Position numbers and translations under genes: made by a program. The notes under the pieces were generated by a model that made no database searches, was not told the origin of the DNA, and was given only the letters and a program-made list of their open reading frames with translations. From NCBI GenBank assembly GCA_934792465.1, contig CAKVOK010000021.1, positions 1-48,849 on the forward strand: a DNA stretch of 48,849 nucleotides, given 5' to 3'. The stretch's first letter is position 1. The number at the start of each line of letters is the position of its first letter. This document shows positions 42,640 to 48,849 of the stretch, piece by piece. This DNA comes from an uncultured Clostridia bacterium (GTDB lineage Bacteria; Bacillota; Clostridia; RUG12999).

Positions 42640-44010
42640 TTACACTGTTTCTTTTATAACATAGCAGGCACGCCCTCTGTTTTTTGCCTCGTACAAAGCA
42701 CTGTCGGTTTCATTCATCAGCAGCGGCACCTCTGCCGGATATTTAAATCCGCTCACACCTATGCTGCACGTCACTTTGCCCGCTTCCGGCAATACATCCC
42801 CTATTTCTTTGAGAAAACCGTCAAGACGTTCGCACACGCTCGTTTTTGTCATCTGCCTGTTTATCATAACCGCAAATTCATCCCCGCCGATTCTGCCTAT
42901 TATACCATAGTCGCCGAAATTGCGTTTCAGTGCCGCAGCAATCCCGCACAGCACACGGTCGCCCGCCGCATGACCGTACGTATCGTTTATCGTTTTGAAA
43001 TTGTCGGCGTCCAAAAACATAAACCAGCCGTATCTCTCCGACTTTGCCGACACGCTTTTTTGTATATTTTCGCAGCAGTTCAAAAATCTTCTGCGCCCCA
43101 TAACGCTCGTTACACTGTCGATTTCGCCGAGATATTTCTGATATTCGGCATATTTGTAATTCAAATCCAGCACGACTACGGAAATAATGTCCAGAGCAAG
43201 TATCGCCATCATATATTGTCCTTGCAAATATATCAAATCAACATTAATTTCATCTGAAATTTCCAGTCCGTGCCTGCCCAGCATATACGATGTTCTCTGT
43301 GAAAAATAAAATGTTGCGAAAAGCGTCATACATACCGCAAAAATTGCAAATCCTAAAATGAGCCGCTGCTTTTCTCTCAGATTCGTATCGGGAATTTCGC
43401 ACAAACGGTCTATACACACTCTGAAATTCCGAGCCGTACGGCTGTTGTACAATTTCCATACAAGCTCTGTAATGCATACGCAAAGCACAGCGGCTATTAC
43501 AGCCTTCCAACCCAACTGAACCGCACCCATATAATTTTTTACAATTTCCGGGAAAAGCACATACATCGCAATATATACAATCAGCGCATGAAGTCTTGAT
43601 GTAATTGCAGCGGCAGCGCCAATCCATATTTTACAATGTTTGCTCTTTTTGGCGGCACTGAAAATAAATCCTATCACAAGTCCGAACAGCATTCTCGCAC
43701 CTGTAGAAAGCAACAGGCTGCGCACCGGCTCTCCGCTCCGAAAAGGCGAAAATACCAAATCTGCCGGCAATACATAATATGCGGTAGCCTTATACATACT
43801 CGCAATTCCGAACAATGCACCCACAGCCATGGAGTGCAGCGGTGTCAAAAGGCACGCCGCCAGCATAATCGGAATATATGCAAGCGTAAGGGAAATCGGC
43901 GGAATATGTATGTATCCCAAAAATGTATACGACATAAGTATTTCAAGTGCCGAAAGCACTATAAAAACATACGAATCCGAAGACATTCCTTTCAATTTTT
44001 TTGCATTCAT
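42640..44010 (-). CDS. Membrane diguanylate cyclase with ECF-S-like N-terminus
   Basis: The 456-aa product has an N-terminal six-helix region (residues ~12-175) that looks like an ECF transporter S-component (ISLTLAYIPIMLAACLLTP, GALFGIASMYKATAYY, GARMLFGLVIGFIF). A further two-helix segment enclosing a short extracytoplasmic loop (residues ~215-285) leads to a GGDEF domain (residues ~295-455) with GRIGGDEFAVMIN and LDADNFKTINDTYGHAAGD. The active site is intact. No RxxD inhibitory site is seen five residues upstream. It should make c-di-GMP in response to a signal in the membrane part (inference). Confidence 0.88.
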   Translation of the reverse strand: MNAKKLKGMSSDSYVFIVLSALEILMSYTFLGYIHIPPISLTLAYIPIMLAACLLTPLHSMAVGALFGIASMYKATAYYVLPADLVFSPFRSGEPVRSLLLSTGARMLFGLVIGFIFSAAKKSKHCKIWIGAAAAITSRLHALIVYIAMYVLFPEIVKNYMGAVQLGWKAVIAAVLCVCITELVWKLYNSRTARNFRVCIDRLCEIPDTNLREKQRLILGFAIFAVCMTLFATFYFSQRTSYMLGRHGLEISDEINVDLIYLQGQYMMAILALDIISVVVLDLNYKYAEYQKYLGEIDSVTSVMGRRRFLNCCENIQKSVSAKSERYGWFMFLDADNFKTINDTYGHAAGDRVLCGIAAALKRNFGDYGIIGRIGGDEFAVMINRQMTKTSVCERLDGFLKEIGDVLPEAGKVTCSIGVSGFKYPAEVPLLMNETDSALYEAKNRGRACYVIKETV

Positions 44011-44158
44011 CTTTATCTCCTCCGCATTTTCCGTTCATAAAAAAGTCCGGTTACTTCCTTTCCGAAGCATTATGCGGTCAGTCAATCATACCCGATAAGA
44101 TTAGACGTCAAACTTTGCGTCCCCGTTTTTCGGCGGATTTGCCAAAAATACAATCCGA

Positions 44159-44661
44159 TTATCCCTTTGTCGGTTTAAGCGCCTTAAGCATAGCTTCGTA
44201 TTCCTCTGCCGGCACAGGTCTGCCGAAATAATATCCTTGCATATAATCACTCGGCTGCGTTCCGTATCATGCTTTTTCATATAATGTCCGCAGTCGCGCA
44301 AAAGCTGATTTCCCATACTATAGCCGTAAATACCGTTAATATCCTTAAAATGGTCTGTATTATACCGCTGTATACGATATTTTCTTTCCGGAATAACATC
44401 AACGCTCAGAGCTTTTTTCAGTATTTCTCTGCTTTTGGGTTCGATAACCGTTTCAACAATCCTCTCCATATTTTCGGTATACGAAAAATTTCCAAAATCT
44501 ATATAACCCCTGAATTTTCCTGTCAAATGCTCCGTAAGCTGAAACACCTTGTCTTTTTCCGATGCAACAAACACCACCCCGTCAAAATATTCCGGCAAAA
44601 GCTGTTCCGAAAACTCGCTTTCCGACATTTGATTCAATATTTCGCCATGGTCTGTATCCAT
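44159..44661 (-). pseudogene. Decayed GGDEF-EAL gene
   Basis: The frame from ATG 44661 runs through a sensor-like segment into NTDHFKDINGIYGYSMGNQLL, the start of a GGDEF domain. It then ends before any GGDEF signature. In a shifted frame, about 44250-44159 encodes SDYMQGYYFGRPVPAEEYEAM and a stop, which is the C-terminal end of an EAL domain. So the rest of GGDEF and most of EAL have been deleted, and the ends joined out of frame. In its own frame the protein reads on into nonsense to 44101. It is flanked by two intact GGDEF genes. Confidence 0.8.
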
Positions 44662-44714
44662 CTTGCGGCTCTCCTTTTGGCATAATCACACCGAAAGCGC
44701 ATTGCTTCCGTTAT

Positions 44715-45869
44715 TCACATCTTCGTTTCTTCTTTTTTGTGCATTTTCCTATCATACATATTGTTGTCGGCATATAAAATCAGTTTTTGTATATCATCAA
44801 CATATTCCGTATATTCCGCACAGCCTACACTGACTTCCACGGAATATGCAATTCCCTCGCTTTTCCTTTTTTCTTTCACAAGCTCGTGTATTTTCTTTCT
44901 TATTTCGGAAACATCGTCATTGCGCTTCAAGACCTGTATCATGGCAAACTCATCTCCGCCGTAGCGTGCGCAAAATCCTTTTGTTTTCAGCGATATGCTT
45001 TTCAGCACCGAAGCAACCATTTTCAGAACACGGTCGCCCTCGTTATGTCCGTACACATCGTTTATTTTCTTAAAAGAATCTACATCGATAAACAGGAAAT
45101 ACAGTCTTTCGTCGCGTCTTAGGGAATGCGCCTTTTCTTCCAGCTTTTCGAGCAGCCGTATTCTGTTGCTTATTCCCGTAAGCATATCCGCAGAAGCAAA
45201 CCTTTGCAGCGCATTTATATACATAATCAGCAAAGATGTCGTGACGCCCAGAGTCAGTATCGGTATATCCTGCCAAACAAGCTGCGCACCTCCGCATACA
45301 AGCGGCGGTATCGCAAGTGCGGCGTAAAACGCTATTTCGCCCCACCGCATATAATCTTTCCTTTTCAGCACCATAGATATATTTTTCACTGCCGAAGCAA
45401 AAACATACAAATACACTGCTGCCAATTGTGTACGGAACATCTCGGTTCTGCAGCTTTCGATTCCGTTATCGCCATAAAACAATTTTGAGGAAAGCATTAT
45501 GCAAATCAGCACAACAGCCAAAAACACAAGCGGCAGTGCCGAAAGCATCATCATTTTTTTATTTTTCAAAACCTTGCTTTCTCCCGCCGCCTCCGAATAC
45601 AGAAATACAAAATATGAGGAGATCGCAAAGCACATAAAATACATAAAATCCGCAAATACTGCACCATACATTTGCAAATCCGCATATCCCGCCCTGTGTA
45701 TTCCGAATATAAAATCAAATGCATTTGCTGCGGCAGCAAACAAGGCCGAACAAATAAAAAAGTGTTTTTTCGGCTTATTGTTCACTGCAATTCCAAAATG
45801 TCTAAAAGCAATCGCCATCAGCACAACGATGCTGAATATATTTATTTCGGCATACAGTATCGCTGTCAT
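44715..45869 (-). CDS. Membrane diguanylate cyclase (GGDEF)
   Basis: The 384-aa product has seven hydrophobic segments in residues ~5-215, like a 7TM sensor. The GGDEF domain (residues ~220-380) contains LTGISNRIRLLEKLEEK, FIDVDSFKKINDVYGHNEGDRVL, ARYGGDEFAMIQ and a C-terminal YADNNMYDRK. The active site is intact and no EAL is present. AAAGGAG lies 8 nt before ATG 45869. The end of a 37-aa frame overlaps this start (ATGA). Confidence 0.9.
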   Translation of the reverse strand: MTAILYAEINIFSIVVLMAIAFRHFGIAVNNKPKKHFFICSALFAAAANAFDFIFGIHRAGYADLQMYGAVFADFMYFMCFAISSYFVFLYSEAAGESKVLKNKKMMMLSALPLVFLAVVLICIMLSSKLFYGDNGIESCRTEMFRTQLAAVYLYVFASAVKNISMVLKRKDYMRWGEIAFYAALAIPPLVCGGAQLVWQDIPILTLGVTTSLLIMYINALQRFASADMLTGISNRIRLLEKLEEKAHSLRRDERLYFLFIDVDSFKKINDVYGHNEGDRVLKMVASVLKSISLKTKGFCARYGGDEFAMIQVLKRNDDVSEIRKKIHELVKEKRKSEGIAYSVEVSVGCAEYTEYVDDIQKLILYADNNMYDRKMHKKEETKM

Positions 45870-45979
45870 ATCCGTTCTCCTTTCTTTTCGGCAAAGTATA
45901 AACGCTTTGTCCCGGCAAACTCAGCCGAACAGATATTTTTGCCGTACAGGCAGCAGCACGCCGCACCGACGAACGGCAT
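45866..45979 (-). CDS. Possible 37-aa upstream peptide coupled to the GGDEF gene
   Basis: A frame starting MPFVGAACCCLYGKNICSAE ends with a TGA overlapping the GGDEF ATG (ATGA). It has four cysteines, three adjacent, and a basic C-terminal half (TKRLYFAEKKGERI). No good Shine-Dalgarno precedes it, so it is either a coupling ORF or chance. Confidence 0.3.
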   Translation of the reverse strand: MPFVGAACCCLYGKNICSAEFAGTKRLYFAEKKGERI

Positions 45980-46097
45980 AATTACACCACATTTTATCAT
46001 ATTTGTCGAGTCCTTTTTGAAATTTTTTCATTACAATTCTGTTACAATGCATATATCCATAATGATTTGTTTATAAAATATAACATCTGCCAAACAA

Positions 46098-46190
46098 CCG
46101 TTTTTTAGGTTCACGGCATGGAATTAACACTGATTCAAATCAGTTTTTTCCAAAAGCGACGGAAAAACCCGTATTTGAACAATTATCAAT
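46098..46190 (-). repeat. Three-hairpin element, diverged copy 3
   Basis: CCGTTTTTTAGGTTCACGGCA matches, in reverse, 9691-9709, and continues TGGAATTAACACTGATTCAAATCAG against TTGATTTAATTACTGTTTCAAGTCA of copy 1. The hairpins are ACTGATT-ca-AATCAGT (46129-46144) and TTTTTCC...GGAAAAA (46145-46151/46161-46167), followed by a gaacaatta remnant. It lies in the 466-bp gap between 45980 and 46445, downstream of the sleL-like gene and on its strand; the remaining part is AT-rich with nothing else clear. Confidence 0.6.
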
Positions 46191-46282
46191 ATAATTTTAT
46201 CAAATTATTGCATAAATGTCAATAGTATTTGTTTATTTCGTTAATGTAAACAAACGGTAATAGTTTTTTTTATTAAAATATA

Positions 46283-46311
46283 CTTATTTCTGCATTTTGC
46301 GCAGAAATAAG
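46283..46311. terminator. Perfect hairpin
   Basis: 11-bp arms CTTATTTCTGC (46283-46293) and its complement (46301-46311), 7-nt loop. It may end transcripts of the sleL-like gene; the T-run is poor. Confidence 0.45.
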
Positions 46312-46371
46312 CACAGCTTGTACAAATTATGAAAGCTCAAAAAATCCAATTCACACCACAAGGATACTTTT

Positions 46372-46411
46372 GCCCTGCGCTGCGGTCGGAGCATCTGCGG
46401 CAGCGCAGGGC
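46372..46411 (-). terminator. GC-rich hairpin after the sleL-like gene
   Basis: Perfect 12-bp arms GCCCTGCGCTGC (46372-46383) and its complement (46400-46411). The sequence resembles the remnant at 8462-8503. No T-run follows. Confidence 0.5.
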
Positions 46412-46445
46412 GAATTTAATTCAGCGGCACATATTCCGCACCTCA

Positions 46446-47720
46446 TTACACAAGCTTTATCGTATCGAACATATAATTCTGAACAATATACATCTGCGAA
46501 AAATATGCATTTACCGTCCAGTAGCTGACTCCGGCAAGGCTGTATTTATCTATCAAACCAAGTTTTGCTTCGATGCTTCTTGCGTCCTCAAACCAGACAA
46601 TATGTTCCGCACCGCCGTCGTCCTCATAATAAAAATACGGTGCTTTTGCGGTTTCGTCAAATTCTATATCCGCTCCGTATCTCGAAGCGAGCATAACCGC
46701 CGCCCTGTTCGATATTGCCCTCGCCGGCGTTCCCGGTACATACGGCAGCGTCCAATCGTAGCCGTAGTTCGGTATGCTCATCATGATTTTTTCTTTCGGC
46801 ATCTCCGTCTGCGCATAGCGTATTACTCTCTCCACTTCGTTCAGCGGCGCAACGGCACGTGGCGGCCCATATGTATATCCCCATTCGTATGTCATAAGAA
46901 TAACCTTATCCACAATAGCTCCGACCGCTCCGTAATCATGTCCCTCGTAAAGGATTCCCGGCTGATCCTTTCGTATTTTCGGTGCAAGAGCGGCTATAAC
47001 GTAATATCCGTTTTCTCTCATCTTATTTGTAAATTCCTGCAAAAACGCATTGTATTCCTCTCTCAGACTTTTGGGAATATATTCAAAATCAACGTTTACA
47101 CCGTAATAATTTTTATCGTTCATCACGCTCAAAACATTGTTGAAAAATGCTTCGCTGTTTTCACGCATCAAAGGCTCCATAACCTCGCTGTCGAATCCAC
47201 CGTCGGGTTTTAAATTCGTCAGCGTCATCATAGGTGCAACGCTGCTCGCCCTCGCAGTTTCTATAACAGACCTATCCGGCAGCGCAGAAAGCGAGCCGTC
47301 TGCGCTCACTTCGTAGCTGAAGGGCGAAATATATGTGAGCGACGGCAGAGTCTTCCGCAGCGTCTGCGGCGAAATAGAAGTATATGCATATCCGTTCGCA
47401 TAGATTTTTCCAAGCTTTTCGGTCTGCACCGGGATTTTTATGACATCTCCGGGGCGTATGCTGTCCGGCGTTTCCAGCTGCGGATTTATTGTGAGTATTT
47501 CCTCCGGGGTCAGTCCGAACGCTCTTGCTATACTGTAAATCGACTGCCCCGGTCTTACCGTATAATTCTGTACATCATTGTTGATTATCAGCGCAAGTCC
47601 TACGGGAAGAAACATCAAATCCTCCGCCCCGTTGTCGCTCATCAGCTGCGAAAGCGGAACATCATATTTTTTTGATATTGAATACAGCGAATCTCCCGGC
47701 TGTGTAACGTATATAATCAA
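46446..47720 (-). CDS. LysM-GH18 N-acetylglucosaminidase (SleL/YaaH-like)
   Basis: The 424-aa product has two LysM modules (YVTQPGDSLYSISKKYDV, residues ~3-48; YTVRPGQSIYSIARAFGL, residues ~50-98) and a GH18 barrel (residues ~105-424). The catalytic motif YYGVNVDFEYIPKSL carries the acid Glu. This is the layout of SleL/YaaH spore-cortex enzymes and of YdhD. The enzyme would act on cortex or wall peptidoglycan during germination or sporulation. TTG 47720 lies 9 nt after AAGGAG and gives MIIYVTQPGD, the usual family start. No signal peptide, as in SleL. Confidence 0.92.
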   Translation of the reverse strand: MIIYVTQPGDSLYSISKKYDVPLSQLMSDNGAEDLMFLPVGLALIINNDVQNYTVRPGQSIYSIARAFGLTPEEILTINPQLETPDSIRPGDVIKIPVQTEKLGKIYANGYAYTSISPQTLRKTLPSLTYISPFSYEVSADGSLSALPDRSVIETARASSVAPMMTLTNLKPDGGFDSEVMEPLMRENSEAFFNNVLSVMNDKNYYGVNVDFEYIPKSLREEYNAFLQEFTNKMRENGYYVIAALAPKIRKDQPGILYEGHDYGAVGAIVDKVILMTYEWGYTYGPPRAVAPLNEVERVIRYAQTEMPKEKIMMSIPNYGYDWTLPYVPGTPARAISNRAAVMLASRYGADIEFDETAKAPYFYYEDDGGAEHIVWFEDARSIEAKLGLIDKYSLAGVSYWTVNAYFSQMYIVQNYMFDTIKLV

Positions 47721-47804
47721 TAAAACCAACTCCTTTATACATTTATATGCACCGCTTTTAATTTTATTGAATTTTTTTATGCGATAAAAGTTTGTAAAAA
47801 ATAC

Positions 47805-47864
47805 TTGAAAAATTTTTCTATGTATGGTATAATAAAAGTGTACGTTTTTATTATACCATACATA
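47805..47864 (+). promoter_or_regulatory. yebC promoter embedded in a 19-bp perfect inverted repeat
   Basis: TTGAAA (47805-47810), 17-bp spacer, TATAAT (47828-47833). The -10 lies inside tatgtatggtataataaaa (47819-47837), which is perfectly repeated in inverse at 47846-47864 around an 8-nt centre. Confidence 0.8.
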
Positions 47865-47984
47865 AAATACCGCAAAGCGGTTTGCATTTTCAAATTCGGT
47901 ATCAATAAATCTACATTATAACCTGCGTCTGCATACATTAAAGCATATTATTAATTTATTTAAATACAGAAGGGAATAGATAAA

Positions 47985-48722
47985 ATGTCAGGTCATTCTA
48001 AGTGGAACAACATTAAAAGAAAAAAGGAAAAAACCGATTCGCAGAAAGCGAAGGTTTTTACAAAGCTCGGTCGTGAAATCGCCGTTATAGTAAAACAAGG
48101 CGGTCCGGATCCTGCTTCAAACTTCAAGCTGAAAGACGTAATGAGCAAAGCTCGTGCGGCAAATATGCCGAACGACAACATTATGCGCTGTATCAAAAAA
48201 GCTGCCGGAGAGGGTTCTGCGGACAACTACGAGGAAATCACATATGAGGGCTACGGTCCGAAAGGTGTTGCCGTTATCGTTGAAACTCTCACAGACAACA
48301 GAAACCGTACAGGCGGCGATATGAAGCATTATTTTGATAAATTCGGCGGAAACCTCGGTGCTTCCGGCTGCGTATCATGGATGTTCGACAAAAAAGGTAT
48401 TATAACCGTGGATAAAGAAAGCGGTGCGGACGAGGAAACGCTTATGATGGACGCACTCGACATCGGCGCATACGATTTCAATTCCGAGGGCGATTATTTT
48501 GAAATTTACACAGACCCCAACGACGTCTACAAGATAAACGACGCACTCGCTGAAAAAGGCTATACGATTGCTTCTGCCGAAGCGGCAATGATACCGCAGA
48601 ACTACATTGCCCTCGACACCGAGGACGATATAACCCTCATGGAAAAACTTCTCGACATACTCGAGGACAATGAGGATGTTCAGGAAGTATATCACAACTG
48701 GGAAATTAACGAAGAAGAATAA
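47985..48722 (+). CDS. yebC: YebC/PmpR family protein
   Basis: The 245-aa product begins MSGHSKWNNIKRKKEKTDSQ, the family signature, and contains ARAANMPNDNIMRCIKKAAG and YEGYGPKGVAVIVETLTDNRNRT. YebC proteins were described as transcription regulators; more recent work on the family points to help for ribosomes at difficult sequences. No ruvC cluster adjoins it here. The start at ATG 47985 follows AAGGGA. The 120-nt leader carries the inverted repeat noted above. Confidence 0.96.
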   Translation: MSGHSKWNNIKRKKEKTDSQKAKVFTKLGREIAVIVKQGGPDPASNFKLKDVMSKARAANMPNDNIMRCIKKAAGEGSADNYEEITYEGYGPKGVAVIVETLTDNRNRTGGDMKHYFDKFGGNLGASGCVSWMFDKKGIITVDKESGADEETLMMDALDIGAYDFNSEGDYFEIYTDPNDVYKINDALAEKGYTIASAEAAMIPQNYIALDTEDDITLMEKLLDILEDNEDVQEVYHNWEINEEE

Positions 48723-48775
48723 GGTGTGTAAAATTATTTCCGCAAATTCTGCTTTTGCGATAGAAATTTTGTAAT

Positions 48776-48809
48776 GGGGCTTTAGCAAAATGCACAGACC
48801 GCATAAAGC
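48776..48809 (+). repeat. R1 repeat after yebC
   Basis: ggggctttagcaaaatgcac and the following 14 nt equal the R1 body at 5261-5294. The terminator stem expected after it would lie beyond the window. Confidence 0.7.
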
Positions 48810-48849
48810 AAGAAAATGCCGATATACCGGTATAAGTGAGAGCACCCAA

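Noticed and set aside
45866..45990. c-di-GMP riboswitch in front of the GGDEF gene
   Set aside because: A GGGACAAAGCG stretch on the minus strand looked suggestive, but the GEMM core and its stems cannot be formed. The stretch also reads as an open coding frame.
46329..47213. 294-codon plus-strand open frame
   Set aside because: Antisense to the LysM-GH18 gene with its clear catalytic motif; its translation is rich in Arg, Cys and His as expected of a shadow frame.

Overview
The window is a typical low-GC Gram-positive chromosome segment, most likely from a spore-forming or formerly spore-forming Clostridia (Bacillota), probably of gut type. This rests on the gene families: SigH, SpoIIP, a LysM-GH18 SleL/YaaH-like enzyme, RNase J, RNase M5, an SLH-domain protein and copper-amine-oxidase-N-like surface domains. 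Promoters repeatedly fit TTGACA-17-TATAAT and ribosome binding sites are strong. I do not name a genus. I see no rRNA, tRNA, CRISPR array, prophage or IS transposase.

Layout. 0.2-3 kb: rarA and glyA (minus). 3.2-6.4 kb: an SLH-anchored secreted protein (plus) facing galE (minus) across a bidirectional terminator. 6.5-9.5 kb: a small coiled-coil protein, an Lrp/AsnC regulator and a class I aminotransferase as an overlapping operon, then a LacI regulator. 9.5-9.8 kb: six hairpins in a row. 9.8-11.7 kb: a MerR regulator with a self-facing 19-bp-spacer promoter, and an FHA-RDD membrane protein. 11.7-15.5 kb: alaS, a HIT protein and a sirtuin. 15.6-19.7 kb: lower glycolysis genes pgk, tpiA, gpmI. 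19.8-24.7 kb: a secreted protein, a YhcC-type radical SAM protein, RNase M5 (rnmV) and pfkA. 24.7-29.0 kb: the acetyl cycle of arginine synthesis, argC-argJ-argB-argD, behind a promoter overlapped by ARG-box-like palindromes. 29.0-30.8 kb: a Mn2+ (yybP-ykoY) riboswitch with a terminator, an orphan OadB-type sodium-pump subunit, a hairpin array and a 31-aa OadG-like protein. 30.9-33.7 kb: spoIIP, a zinc-ribbon protein, sigH, dtd. 33.7-40.4 kb (minus): rnjA-DUF975-CNNM/CBS protein-dtd, and ybaK-feoA-feoB. 40.5-42.4 kb (minus): a compact operon of HprK-like kinase, PqqD-like protein, S24/S26 peptidase and a 50-aa peptide, which resembles a stripped-down RiPP cassette. 42.6-46 kb (minus): two GGDEF genes around a decayed GGDEF-EAL gene. 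46.4-48.7 kb: a sleL-like gene (minus) and yebC (plus).

The strongest leads are the Mn2+ riboswitch in front of an orphan OadB/OadG-like pair, the HprK/PqqD/protease/peptide operon, and several families of dispersed structured intergenic elements. The clearest of these is a ~160-bp three-hairpin element present twice in near-identical form and opposite orientation (1-161 and 9529-9689), with a diverged third copy near 46.1 kb. All three lie just downstream of a gene and on its strand. Family assignments come from reading motifs, not from database searches.
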